Assembly: GCA_963920765.1 (NCBI GenBank)
Contig: OY987247.1
Span: 4,154,001 to 4,218,000 of the forward strand
DNA from: Ulota crispa
Lineage: Eukaryota; Streptophyta; Bryopsida; Orthotrichales; Orthotrichaceae
Reading direction: 5' to 3'
DNA: 64,000 bases
How positions within the stretch are numbered: position 1 is the stretch's first letter; each line of letters begins with the position of its first letter. This document shows, one piece after another, positions 22,800 through 35,760 of this stretch. The notes beneath the pieces are model-generated. The model was given only the letters and a program-made list of their open reading frames with translations, searched no databases and was not told the origin of the DNA. The position numbers and the translations under genes were made by a program.

Positions 22800-24150
22800 C
22801 CCTAGAGCCGACACCTACTTTTGAAGTGTTCACCACTCACTGTAAACCCAAAGTGGAGCACTAAATGCCATTTGCACATGCAAATTTTGCCACGTGTCAA
22901 ATTAGGAGCTAGTTTGGGAGGGTTGAGATTGGAACCGTCAAGTACATGTATAGGAACACATCCAAACAATTTCAAGGTTAACCTATACTCTGTAGTTGCT
23001 TTTAGGGTCCCTATGAGCTGTAACTCTGCCCTTTAATAAAAAATATTCCACAATACTTTTTCCCACGCAAATGACATTCCGTAATAGCTTGTTGTAAGGC
23101 TATTCATATGAATTTTTTTCCTAAGACGAGGTACCCCAAACCCTTAACCCCTAACCGTCCTAGAGGACGAAAATCGTCCTTTCAATGCCAAAAACACACC
23201 CCAAGGGTGGAAAAAGATATTTTTTTCAAATTTTTTTTCTTGAAAGTGGTCAGAGAGATGTGCCACATGATTGAATGCCAAAAATAGTTGCTTTCAATGC
23301 CTCCATATTTTTTAAAACACCAATTTGTAAAGAGATGTACAAGGTCCTTGCTGCCCTTTTTGTGAGGGCAAGATACACTATTGACTTTTCCTTCTTTTGA
23401 AGAGAATATTATCTCTCTTAGACACATGCCACATGCCACATGTTGTTCACTACTCATGAATAGTGCACACTCTCCTCGATCTGAGCCACGGGTTCAAGAT
23501 CAGTCCTTTAAGAGTTAAATGGTCGGGTATGGGTATGTCTACCTTATGGCTCATGCTGAAGAATTGTTCTAGTTTGACAAGAAGATTGATACCGATTGTC
23601 GTCAAGATTTGGAGACCATTTCTGGTTTGGCTGAAACCTACGTACACGATCGGAGATGGATATTGATGATTTGTTAATAGATCTAACTCTTTAAAACACA
23701 TCCACTTGAAATTAGCAAGATATACCCTTTTGTCAATGCTGCTTGGCTTTCGATTCTCGAAATAAGGTAGACATATCCATACCCAAGCGTTTAAGGGATT
23801 GGGGTACCTCAAGGTCTTAGAAAATTTAAGAAAAAAATCAGTGGGGTTAGTCTTTCAACAAATTATTATGGATTGTAATTTTTGTGAAAAAAAGTGATGT
23901 AGATTATTTAATATAAATTGGCAAAGTTGCAACTCGTAAGGTCCCTATAAGCAACTCTAAACTAATCTTGAAACTGCTTACATCTAATTCTATAATGGTA
24001 CGTGAGGGTCCCAATCCCAACCATCTCAAAGTAGCTTAACGTTTGACATGTGGCAGAACTTACTTGTGTAAGAGGCATTCACTCCACTTTGGGTTCAACA
24101 ATGGGTGGAGAAGCCCAAAAAATAGGGGTCCAAATTGGGGGTTGCTCAAA
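22800..24150. mobile_element. long inverted-repeat DNA element
   Basis: About 260 bp at 22800-23060 is a diverged inverted copy of 23890-24150. Matched blocks include AACCCAAAGTGGAG against CTCCACTTTGGGTT, and TAGGGTCCCTAT against AAGGTCCCTATAAG. Between the arms lies a TTAA-type element (23144-23518) enclosed by a second palindrome (GAGGTACCCCAAACCC near 23128, GGGATTGGGGTACCTC near 23793). No transposase frame is seen. Confidence 0.6.
23144..23518. mobile_element. TTAA-bounded element nested in an inverted repeat
   Basis: It runs from TTAACCCCTAACCGTCC to CAGTCCTTTAAGAGTTAA, with an extra GAGGACGAAAATCGTCC hairpin near the left end. Its interior resembles 1808-2138. Confidence 0.6.
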
Positions 24151-25180
24151 GAACAAACCCTCTACCTTACTACAGACAACTCTTGGCATTATATTGTAAC
24201 TTACCCAAAGGTAGGGTAATAGAGATGTTCAATTTTGCCTAAAATATGGGATTATTTCATTAGAGGACATGATCAAGTACTAATAATCTCTAGTATGAAG
24301 CACTCAATCTCTTTTACCACTTCATATGAAGTCCCAAGTTGGAGTTAATTGTCTTCCATCAGACTATTTGCTCCACCATTTAGAATGAACTAAGGAGTCT
24401 AAGTAATATCTTGGTTTTCCAAATGGATATTATTACAACTAACAAACATGTAGGTTGTACAAAGTGTTGGTCGTTTGCAAGGGTGGTTGAGTGTCATTTA
24501 CATGATATCGCAAGGCGAAGTCCTATCATACATTGCAAAATCCCTACCTATAGCTCTAAAAAGGATTACATATGAACAGTATTGGGTCCGTCCATCATAA
24601 TTAAGACTTTATCTACACTACTGGCGCTACTTCATACACCTATTCCCTCAACTTTGCACACAATTTTTCATAATCACTCATAGCACTATTATTTCAGATC
24701 TCATAAAAGTCCATTTAACAAAAGCCATTTTCTTTTTCCGTCCCCAGATAGCAATTTTAATAAAACAAGCAACTTAGAGTTGCCTTGAGGAAATGATCAA
24801 TGAACATGTTGAACATATATCTTCAGATACAACCCCCATTGACTAAACTTTGCACAAAACATCAACGGTGATGAGAACCACCACAACCTCAAAGGACAAA
24901 GGGTAAAGTCCAACATCACTGCATTGAAAATGCTACCAATGCCAGTATTCAAAATAACACCCTCCCTATCCAATGTATAGTTGGTTCCATACACTAAGAG
25001 TAAAAGGGTAAAACTGAGGTACTCTTACACAACAAATACAGTAAAACTAGATCTACAAAAACTCACCTTCTCTTTTTCATTTCTGGCCTCTCCAATGAGA
25101 CATTATTTCGTCGCCCAGACTTTCCTGAACTTTTGCCACGTCTGAAAAATTGTCCAACTTTCTTGGAGATTTTGGAAAAA
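24151..25180. other. 3' flank of MLO, nothing else recognised
   Basis: AT-rich sequence without recognisable exons. The minus-strand MLO 3' UTR must start just below 25181, but its end is not visible. Confidence 0.4.
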
Positions 25181-28100
25181 TCAAGGTGCATCTTCAATGC
25201 GGTTGGCTTCAGGATCCCTGTTTTCTTCCTTCTGTTTTTCAAGTGCTATTTTGGTTAAGTTGGCAAAGGCGGATGGTTTTGGTGTTGTTGCGGTCTTGGC
25301 TGACTCGCTTGAAGTTGGTGCAGTAGTAGAGGTGGGGTTACTTGATGGAGTTTTCCCCTTGTTTGTGATTATCAGTGGTGATGGATGAATTTCTACACTG
25401 TGAGAATCCTCTGAAACACAAATCACACATAAAAATCCACTAATCAGTACCTTCAAAATACTACAAGAAAAATCATAAAAAAACTATTAAAACCTCGGAA
25501 AATTTTCATGGATACCCTGAAGTTTGCAATATTTGCATAGATGCCCCTGATTTTTCAGAATTTACACAAATACCCTTGGAATGATCAGAATTTCCAGGCG
25601 TTTGTTTTGTTGTGCATGCCACATCCTTTCTTCCTTTGTGTACACCTTGCTTCTTTTTTGTTTCGTTACATTCCCTTCTTCAACATTGGTCATGAAGGAA
25701 GTACAAGCCCAACAAATCAAAGCCTAAAAATTATGGTCCAAGGGTATTTGTGTAATTTCTGAAAAATCACGGATATCTATGTAAATATTTATCCATGTAA
25801 GTATTGCAAACTTCAGGGGTGTCCATGAAATTTTCCCTAAAAAAAAAAAAAAAAAAGCTAGTTTCTGGTTTAGGAAATGCTTGTTAATGAGAATACCCAC
25901 AGAGCAAAGCAAGTAGTGTGAAAGAAAAGGCTGCAAGGCCAGGAGAGTCTCCAGGCTGTGTCACTAAAAATCCTAGTAATAATATTTCAAAAGAATCTAC
26001 TAAGAAATGATCTCATTCACCTCTGGTTATAACAACTACAACAGAATTCTCTAGACCGCCAATCTCCCCCCCAAACACAGATTTTTATAGTCAAGCTAAT
26101 CTAGCATAGTAAAAATCTCAGCGTTTAGAGTATTGGTATCTTCACATAAAATAAGATACAACAGAGAGAAAACTGAAGTGAAATGTCACAAAATACTTAT
26201 GCCTCTTACCCCACTTCAAAGGCTCTGGGTAAAATTACAAAGGTTATGTCTAACGAATCATCTTTTGAATTCAACAAAAAAAAACTTGTCGAAAGGTCAA
26301 ATTATTAATGAACATTCATGTTTGCAAGTGTCAAGTAGATAGTTATCATTGCTAACATCAACAAAGTGGTGAACATTTAGTGCTAGTATTTGTAATTAGT
26401 TTTATTGACACTAAATATTATTAGGACAGTAGAAATACAAATTAAGAAAGTTGTTGCTTACCATCATGAGGATGGGGATGCGGATGAGAATGGGATTGTC
26501 CTTTCCCACTGCTGAGTTTGTGATGAGGGAGCTCAATATCTTTGGCATGACCTTGTTCATCAGTTGTCTTGTTCAAGCCCACAATACCACCCAAATGATG
26601 AGATAATCGCCGGTGCATGCCCTTGGGTTGGTGCTTCTTTGCAGCCTTTGCTCGCCAGCCTTGAATGGCACTTGCTGTGTGCTCCGACTTAAACACTGTT
26701 GACTTGATGTTGGATCCCATCTGCAAACTCATGTTTCATGTTAATACCAAAAAACCGTAAAAAACACAAAAAAACACAAACAAAAGGGGAAATTACAAAC
26801 AGGGGCACAAAAATGAAAAATATTACAAATAGGAGCGCAGTTTCAAAATAATTACTTACATATAGAAGCACAGTTTCAAAAAAAAAAAAAAAAAAAAAAA
26901 AACTTCTTGAATTTTTTGTTTGGACACTAGGACATTTAGATGTATCATATTAAATGTTAGCTCACTTCCAAAAAACTTAAAGGCCTCTCCAAACCAAGCC
27001 TAAATAAGGAAATTTTAGTAAAAAGGTCTTGAAACTATGCCCCTATATGTAATTATTTTGAAAATGTACCCCTATCTGTAATATTTTTTCATTTTTGTGC
27101 CCCTATTTGTAATTTCCCAAATTAAAATTAAAATAAATAAATAAACATGTGAACTCTGAAAAAAGTGCACATTAATCCCAAATTGTATTATAGATTTAAG
27201 ACTATATTTGCTACGTCTTTGGGAAGGTCGCTTTTAATAGATTCAGGCATTTTTAGGCAATGTTGCCCTGATATAACTGTAGGAAGAAATAGTGTCGCAC
27301 CTGGCTGACGAGAGCATACAAAGGAAGAGTACTGGCGCTACAAAGTATTTGTACAAATATCCTGTGAAGTCAAATCATCTAATGAGCTTCTTTACGAACA
27401 GCATATCAAATCAAAAGTTCGGAAACCTTATTTAAGACTTCATTTTCCACTAATCAAGAAATCCTTCAAAAAGAAAGAGAAAGAAGAGACAAAACACACA
27501 CTAAAATTCAACTTGTTTGAAAAACTTGACCTTGCCTTTAAATGTTCAAGTTTTGAACATAAAAAAGTATAGACAGTTTCAAATGCACCTATAAAAAGCT
27601 CGTATAATAGAGGCATTAGTCAATGTGGAACAATTTTTTTTTGTCTGAGTGGAACTATAAATACTTGCTAGTTATACTGAAGAAACAAAAAAGCCATGGA
27701 ATTAGAGCATTGAGAGCTTACCCCACTGCCAAGCGGACGATGATCATCCACTTCTTTCCCACAAGGCACGAATTGAATCCATACGTATACTGCAGAGAAA
27801 ATCAAGATTAATAGTGCATCATAGTTACACATGAACAGATAAAGCTTTGTAAAAATATACAACACAATAAATCAATTCAAGGGTGTGCAAGGTTAGCTAC
27901 ATAATCCTCAATTACACAGCCATTGCCACAAGGCATATTATAGAGAATCTTTAAGATCTGAAGACCCTAATCTAGTCTAGTGAAGAGGATTATGAAGTGG
28001 ATAACCAGTCATATCCTGTAGCGGAGAGCTAGTTACGAGACAAAAAAAAAATTCCATTTCCACTGAATCCTCCATTTTGAATTTGCTTACAATTCCACGA

Positions 28101-31100
28101 CAGAAATAATTTGCAATATTCATAGAACTATGACATTAATAATCCTTGAGCTTATGTCCAATTACATTGAGCCAATTCAGCATTATACCTTTAGATAACT
28201 AGTTGTGTTTAAATCAGTATGCGGGGAGATTTTGAGCTTCTTCAGCAAAAATCCTACATTTCTCATTTTCAACCGTTTTTTTTAGTGCATACACCGGATA
28301 TTGCCTATATACTTACACTATAATCAGAATTTTTTCAAAATTTGAGTCCGGTTTTAGCCGATTGTTGTAAGTTTTAATCGGTTATTTTCATATTTCATTC
28401 GGCTGACTTTCTGTTGCTTTTCGGCTCTCCCCGTACAAAAAGTTTGATAACCTTCCTAAACCAGATCTTGGACACAAGTTTTGGACTAATCATTTAGCAC
28501 ATAACCAGTTCTTGGCTAAACCTTGTCAACATGGTTCACTCTGATAGGATTAATGATCATTTGCTTAGAGTTGTTAATCAAGCTTTATGAAAACACATAT
28601 GCAACAAAATGTTGATAGATTGAGACAACATAGTATTGCAACTTACCATTGCCCAGAAGAAGAAAGCAAGCTCGAAGGCGTTCTGCATATGACAACAAGA
28701 AACTCAACGTGGTGAGATGACAGTAAAAATTTCGTTATTTTCAGCAACTGTTGGAATTTCTTACAAGAATTCCAGCATGGAAAATGTATTATTTTCAGTA
28801 CCTGGAAGAGGACGAAGTGGATCAACATGATCAAGAGACGGGGACTCCGGAACCAAAACAAGTCATCCCGGGGCTTCATAGGATGCACCACAATTGCCTC
28901 ATCAGCTTTCTTAAAATCGTCATCCATATCATCCAACGTTGAGAAGCCCAGTTTCTCAACACCTCCTCGGATTTCAATAGCCAGATCCAGAATGATATGC
29001 TGCAGCTTTTGCCCCACAATCAACACCAACTGCACTCACCAATCACAAGCTTGATATTGTCACAATGTGTCCAAATAGCCAAAAGTGGTCACTTCAATAC
29101 CACATCTGTAGAAAGGATTAACATAAATCATGATTACTGGAAGTTTACAAATCCACAGAAACAAGAGAGAACGTCATTAAGTAATTTCATGGATACCCCT
29201 GAAGTTTGCAATATTTTCATAGATACCCCTGCTTTTTCCGAAATTACACACAAATACCCTTGAACCAAAAAATTAAGGCATGTGATTTGTTGTGCATGCC
29301 ACTTCCCTTCTCATTTGTGCACACATTGCTTCTTTTTTGTTTCATTACAATCCTTCTTCAATATTGGTCATGAAGGATCAAAGTACAAGCACCAACAAAT
29401 AAATGCCTAAAAATTATGACCCAAGGGTATTTGTGTAATTTCTGAAAAAGCAGGGGTATCTATGTAAATATTGCAAACTTCAGGGGTATCCATGAAATTT
29501 TCCCTACATTACAAAATTGAGTATTTCAAGTAGAATAATCAACTATGAAAAAGTTTTAAAGCTTGGCAACTTTCTACCTAACCCTTTTTGCAAGATAAAC
29601 ATTCTCCTTTCTCACATTCAAGGCTGGTACCTTGTCTATATCCAAAATTTCTCATGCAAGAGGGCCCAGGCTTGCGCTTCTTTACTGTAGCTTAACAAGT
29701 GTAGAAAACTTTCTAGTTATTTCATGAGAAAACAAGAAGGGTTCTATTAAATTCTATATTTCTATTTTGAGGTTTAGGTTGAATCAGTAAGGGTGGTTTT
29801 TCTTAGCAGGTGTTTTTGAGAGCTCACAATTGTAGGAATGAACGCTATCCAGAAGTAGGTGTACCAGCCTGCAATTCAAATATCAACAAACGACTGATAT
29901 AAATGCTGAAGCCACTAGCATACACAAAGCCGTTGATATGCAAATTGACAGATAAACCTAAATAAAAGATATGAAAAAAAAATGACTTTTAGAGAGAAGG
30001 GAGGAACTAACCGTTTATATCCAAGAGTAAGAAAATACAGACGAACGCCCAAAGATAAGCACTGTCACACACATGGACACATGAAGTTAAAAAACTAAAA
30101 AAACATTAATTCACCAGTATATGAACCCAAGCACCAGATTACAAGTCTATGCAAATACCATATTCCTTCAATTAGCAAACTGCATATAAGCATTAAGATA
30201 ATTAGACAACATAAACACAAACCTGCAAAAACACAATACTCTTTCCTAAACTACTCTCTTATTGTTTGACTTTTTACATTGAGTTTCTTTCATATTTGAT
30301 GAACACGAGAAAAGTAAGAATAGAGTAGATATACCAAACTCTAAACCTAGTTATTATCATTAAAATGTGCAGTTTCAACACCTGATGCCAACGACGCGTT
30401 TAAAGTCTTGCTCCATCGATCGTCGGATGTAGCTATGGAAATCGTAGGTCGCATCCAGTTGATGAGCCTTTTGAACAAAAAGTTTCAACATTACTTGCTT
30501 GAGAGAAAGATCTTTTCTTTTATACACAAAAACCATACTAATACTAAAGCCAAAACAATCATAAACTTGAGTATTTCAGCATTTGCATCAAAAACGCTCT
30601 ATAGATTCAACGGAGTTGAAAAAAGCACAATATCAACAATATCACACTTACTGCAATGAAGCCCATACGGAGGCACAAGTAATCAGATTTATAGATTGGC
30701 CTTCCAAATTGCCGAAAGAAACTGTACTGCACACACAAACACACACACAAATTCACCCTAAACTTTGGATACGAATGAATATAAACAAAACTCTTTGTAA
30801 ACACTTTACATGCAGTAGTCGAAGATTCTAATTCTATTCAAAAGATTTGTATGGTACTCCTTCTGTCCCTCTAAAAACCTCCAAAAAGCTTCCTTGCAAA
30901 TTAACTGTGTTTTTAGTCTTTGTGCTAGTGACACATGGCATTCCAAAATCCATATACCATCTACCAAATGTATGCAAAATCTCCAGTTTTGTTGTCACCG
31001 TTTAGGCACCCAAATTCCATGCAAAAAGTACCATACTTGTGCATGCTGCCAGCTCCTCATTATTGATGATTTAAAGATTAGTAGCAACAATGGCACACTA

Positions 31101-34016
31101 TATGGACAAGGCCAAGCTTGCTAAGAGAGGAATGCTCTCTAATCGCTTAACTTGCCCCCATGAGATCATCCCTGAATATGGCAAATGCTTTCTCAGCGTT
31201 TGAAACCAGCAAAAGGGAGCTTCTCAGTGGTAGAAGAAATGTGTCTGATTTGGAGCTTTTTAGAGGGACAGAGAGCGAGTAGTACTTCATAAGATTCCTC
31301 AATACATCCCTTGGTATTGTACGACTAACTTCAAAAACACTTAGGTTTTGAGAAGCCAAACTTACAACGTAAGCGTCGAGATTCAAACCAGTTCTTGACT
31401 GTTGCAAGAATTTGTATTTCACTCGGTCTTTTGAGAAAGTGTGATGCTGGTCACCCTTGTGTGGCTGCTGGTCGCCCTGGTGATGCTTTGTCCTAATAGC
31501 TGCGGAGAAACCAAGGTCTTCATAAAGAAATGAAAGAGAGAGTGCTCTCCGTTCTTGAGACAACAATTAGGTCAAGAAAAACAACTGTAGAACTAGCATA
31601 CTTTTAAAATATTTACATACTGTTTTGTGAGTCTTGAGACAACAAATAGGTCGAGAAAAAGAGCTGTGGAACTAGCATACTTCGGAAATATTTTAAATGC
31701 TGTTTTGTGAGTGATGTTGTTACCTTGTTCTGCCGCTAACGATCCCTCTTGCTGAGCTAGAGTCTCCCACTTCTTCCAGCTGTGCACCTGATCACATCCC
31801 AGGGTTTACATCAGATATGAAAAAATGAAAACCTAATTTTAGTTTGAAATGTGGTCATGAGAGATGAGAGTTTTGAGGGCTTTCCAGTCTTACTTGTGCC
31901 AAGCCAATGAGAACGGTAACGCAGCTGTAGAAGACATGAATGACAGCCAAGACGAAGATGAATATGTGCAGCTGGTGAAGCCCTTCAACCGAAATCACTG
32001 GCACTTTGCCCTGCAACCCAAAACTCTCTCAAAGCTCAACAAAGTGCTAGAGCATTCACCCTAAAACCCTAAACTCTAAAACCCATGGAGGTCAACCCCA
32101 GAGTTCTTAAGAATAGTAGCATCTTGACCTAAAACAAAAACTTGCACCTTGAACACCATATTAGGTAAGTTGGGAAAAACAGAGGGACCATTTTGTACTG
32201 TACCTTATTCCCACATCAGTAAATTTAGGCATAGTTATTGCTCAAAAGTTGTAAATATTGAAATTCTTGGAGGCGATCACTGAGATTTCACTATTATACA
32301 AAGAAATGCACGCTTGATTTTTTGTGATATGCTAAGCAAAAATAGTTAAAGTCCCAGAATGTACTGTTCTTCTCGATTTACCTAATTTGAGTGAAGTTCA
32401 CTCAAGCCTCTGTAATCCCAACTTTTGTTTCTATGACATAGTTTGAATGTACAATAGGGGTGCTACTATCAATGATAGATCGACTAAGTGTGAAGGAAGT
32501 TCAAGGTTTGAGTAGAAAGTAGATAGAGCTTAGGGCTTGGAGATAAAGTTTAAAACTTTTGTTGTAAGAATACAATGTATGAGGTATTGTGTGTGTTCAC
32601 CGCTTTGCAAGTGGAGGTGGTGGTGGCATCAGTTGCAAACAAACGTCGTCGTCCAGCTGGCACTTCATCCCCTGGTTCACCCTCTGTTGCTCCAGCAGGA
32701 TGTGCATCTTTGCAAGGGAGCATTTGATGAATAAGGTGCTCCGCCATGCAAATAGAGGCTACTTTAGGCTGGAACACCGTGAGAAGCAAAGAGATGAACC
32801 CCAGCAACATCAACTCTGCAAAAAGATACATTTTGGTGTCCACTATTGAGAATTCTTCCATTTGAACATTCCTCTACTTTTTAATCCATACTAGACTTTG
32901 GTTACATGAAATTAGCACCACGTTGTGAGGAGCATTACAAGGGATGTCGTGGTTTCTATAACATCCATATTGTCCACTTATAAAGAACATGATTGCATCT
33001 CATAATCTTGCCCTTTTTCTGATGTCTGATCAAAACTAAGAGCGTATTGACAGTATCAAACATACCATAACCTCAATGTTCGAGTCTTGTTTAATTGAGA
33101 ATCTGAGAAGAATCACTCATGAGGTCTAAGGAGAATTGTTTTAGGTAATAATGAGGTCTAAGAAGAATCGCTCTAAGCAGTAGTGAGGTTTTGAGATACT
33201 AGTGGACATAATTTAGTGCATTGATCTTGATCAATCAATGGTTTGAAAGATGGGCACTTTCACCTCAATAGAACCTACTTCTTTATGAGTGACAACCAAG
33301 CATTGGAGACGCAAAATATAGTTGTGCCTCACAATCCTATTCTTACATTATACTATTCTCTTAGACACTTGATTGAGCACGAATGAACAAGATCCATCTA
33401 ATCATTGAATCAAATTCAATACACGAAAGAATGGTAACTTATTACAAAAGTATGCATCTTCGCCTACTTCTCAGACTCAACTTGACCCATTCTCAAACCA
33501 AGGCTTCATTTTCACATTACCTAATCCATAACACTATGAAGAAGAAGACTCCATTGAGGTTGAGAAACAAAACAAATGTCCTGAAAGACAAGCAATGCCC
33601 AGAATAGTACAATTTCAAAAGCCAAAATAACAGCCTCTTTATGAACTTGACAGCAGGGGCGGTGACTTACCATTCTTGATCTGCTCAAGAGTGTGAAACA
33701 ATTCTTTCTTGCCCTTCTTCTTAAAATACTGCAAAACCACAAAGAAGGCACAAAAATTGTTACAAGCGGCAGATTTTGAGTTTGCTGGGTACAGAATGGT
33801 GAAATGGTAGTTATTTGCAAACCTAAGCTGGATATGGAAATTGCTAATCATGGTTCTGGTAGCGAGGAAGAGATTGTTGTGTGCACCCACTTTGCCGAGC
33901 CTGTGAATACCGCGCTCCAACAACAGCGACGCTACCACAAACACCGTGCACACCACCGCCACCACCCATGACGGCGTCTGCTCCAACGACCTCTCCTCCG
34001 CTTCTTCCTCCGCCAT
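25181..34016 (-). CDS. MLO: MLO-family seven-transmembrane protein
   Basis: Sixteen exons on the minus strand (34016-33891, 33728-33671, 32815-32601, 32010-31894, 31787-31724, 31499-31366, 30726-30652, 30467-30382, 30061-30012, 29868-29828, 29029-28802, 28682-28647, 27789-27722, 27361-27301, 26720-26462, 25410-25181) join in frame to 615 residues. MLO proteins are plasma-membrane proteins with seven membrane spans and a cytosolic calmodulin-binding site; members act in powdery-mildew susceptibility, pollen-tube reception and root responses. Family landmarks in order: [83 protein letters not shown], and the calmodulin-binding helix around [13 protein letters not shown]. Exon 6 carries an unusual His/Gln-rich stretch ([16 protein letters not shown]) in the second cytosolic loop, and the tail has alternating His-Pro ([10 protein letters not shown]). 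The ATG at 34016 gives the standard N terminus. Introns 3, 6, 10, 14 and 15 contain MITE-like elements. Confidence 0.93.
25497..25838. mobile_element. MITE family B copy 1, in MLO intron 15
   Basis: It has inverted ends (GGAAAATTTTCATGGATACC and CCATGAAATTTTCCCT), each followed by GAAGTTTGCAATATT or its complement. Related copies lie at 29178-29505 and 43341-43633. A poly(A) run directly follows the right end. Confidence 0.85.
26787..27118. mobile_element. foldback MITE in MLO intron 14
   Basis: GGGAAATTACAAACAGGGGC at the left pairs with GCCCCTATTTGTAATTTCCC at the right, and the complementarity continues inward for about 90 bp. The middle holds a long poly(A) run (26878-26901). Confidence 0.85.
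29178..29505. mobile_element. MITE family B copy 2, in MLO intron 10
   Basis: It is similar to 25497-25838 over its full length. The right end CCATGAAATTTTCCCT is intact; the left terminal GGGAAAA is degraded. Confidence 0.85.
30855..31281. mobile_element. MITE family F copy 2, in MLO intron 6
   Basis: The ends TACTCCTTCTGTCCCTCTAA and TTAGAGGGACAGAGAGCGAG are inverted. Its left end is only about 130 bp from exon 7, and it fills most of the intron. Copy 1 is at 9930-10361. Confidence 0.8.
32153..32393. mobile_element. MITE family C copy 1, in MLO intron 3
   Basis: The left end AACACCATATTAGGTAAGTT pairs with a weaker right end, GATTTACCTAATTTGAGTG. It is homologous to 49848-50107 and 58208-58693. 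Confidence 0.75.
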
Positions 34017-34060
34017 CGCCCTTCTCCCTCTCCACTCAAATCTCAAAGCTCACACCTAAA

Positions 34061-34260
34061 AGCTCAAAGCTCGAATCTCTTGCAACAAAGCTCGATCTCT
34101 TGCAACAAAGCTCGATCTCTTGCAACAAAGCTCAATCTCTCCCTGCAAAGTACGGTATTTTGCTGCAAAGCTCGGTATTTTGGTGCAAAGCTCTGTATTT
34201 TGGTGCAAAGCTCAATCTCTTCCAGCAAAGCTCGGTGTTTTGCTGCAAAGCTCGGGCTCA
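34061..34260. repeat. 20-bp minisatellite just upstream of MLO
   Basis: Ten units of exactly 20 bp run without indels, alternating between two subtypes (TGCAACAAAGCTCGATCTCT and TGCTGCAAAGCTCGGTATTT). The array lies 45-245 bp before the MLO start codon, so it probably falls in the promoter or 5' UTR. Confidence 0.9.
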
Positions 34261-35520
34261 TCACTCAAGCTCGATGTGTTCCAGCAAAGCTGCTGCATCC
34301 CTTTGAGCAAAGTTGCATCGCTTCTAAGCTTTGCCGCATATACATTCGACCAAGATGAGCAAAAAGCAAAGCAAAGCAAGCGAGAGTGCTTTGCTTCCTT
34401 TCTCGATCACCTACACCATCATCATCGATCGCCTACACAGTCGTTGCCATCCTCGCCATCGCCATCATCATCACCACCAACACCGCCGTCGTCCTCGCAG
34501 CGCTGATCTGAAGAGAAACTAAGTTAGTACTAAGATACGTGTCCCAAAGCTTCAGGAACATCAGCCGAGGAGATCCGTTGGGAGTGATAGCAGCAACACG
34601 GGCTTTGAATTGATGGATGGGAATTGGGAAGCTCGATGACTCGATCCACTTCGGAGCTGATCAATGGCACGTTCTAAACTAGAGCTCCGGACAAACAACT
34701 AATATCTAGGATATATAATTACTTGAGACTTGCAGAGCTTGGGGCTGACTCTTTGATTGGCCAGGGCCAGTGAAAGTGCCGGCCTTGGTCGTCGTTGTCG
34801 TGGTTGTACTTGTACTTGTGATGCAGATTTGGGTACGGGCTTTCTCCTTTGCTTTTTCGCTGGACACCAGCCGATATAAGCGTGTGCAATGATAATCTTT
34901 TGGATGATGTGGCCTTCGCTTTTTTTTCTAACCAAAAAATGGTTGAGTAGCAAGGATGGTTTTTTATTTTATTTTTATTTTTTTATTATTAATTTTTTAT
35001 TTCATCAAAGCTAAATCTCATGATAGTTTTGTGAGAGATTAGAATATTGTATTAGTAAGGTGAGATGACATCAAGTGGAACCTTGAAAATCGAGCTCTTA
35101 CTCCCAAACCTGTGTATGAAAGTTGGCTAAATATTTTACATTTTTTCAGAAAATACTATAGAACAATTAGCCACTCCAAATTGGTGTAGCAAAAAAGCGA
35201 TAATTAGCACAAAACGTTTTCACTGACTGTGTGGGGTGGGGTGGTGGCAACTGAAATGGTCAGAGGAATGCACAGATTGTGTGTTTCAGGTAGTTGAAAG
35301 GACTTGTGGAGGGGCATTGTGGCTTGTAGTAAGGTTAGCGGTCAATGCGTCAGAGAAGCAGAAGAGGCCAGGTGGTGGAGGCGAGGAGGCTTTGGGGCCT
35401 TGGGCACTGTGGGCTAGATTTGCGCCGTCTTTGCTGCTGCTGGAATCCGTGTGCTTTCGTTCCCATGGCTCTCACCAGTGATCCCACTTGAGGTTTTTCA
35501 TAATTATCAGCTCAAGTGGC
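34261..35520. other. upstream region of MLO, no gene recognised
   Basis: This contains CAT/CCG-rich sequence around 34400-34500 and a GC-rich patch around 35230-35470. Short frames exist on both strands but match nothing I recognise. Confidence 0.4.
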
Positions 35521-35526
35521 TAAAAA

Positions 35527-35760
35527 CACTGCAGAGTGCCGGTAAAACGCTGCAGAGTGTTCGTAAAAATACAGGAAAAATACTGCAAAAGTGTGCAGGA
35601 AAAAGTAGTGCAAAGTGTGTAGGAAAAGATACTGCAAAGTGTGGAGGAAAAAATACTGCAAAGTGTGTAGGAAAAATACTGTAAAGTTTATAGGAAAAGC
35701 ACTGCAAAAGTGTGTAGGAGAATACTATTGCAAAGTGTGTAGGAAAATACTGCAAAGTGA
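35527..35760. repeat. about 24-bp minisatellite
   Basis: Around ten drifting units of the form AATACTGCAAAGTGTGTAGG plus an A-run. The reverse strand reads as a Phe/Cys/Thr-rich open frame, which I take as a by-product of the repeat. Confidence 0.85.

Noticed and set aside
26878..26901. poly(A) run considered as a retroposon tail
   Set aside because: It lies in the centre of a foldback MITE with matching arms on both sides, so it is loop sequence.
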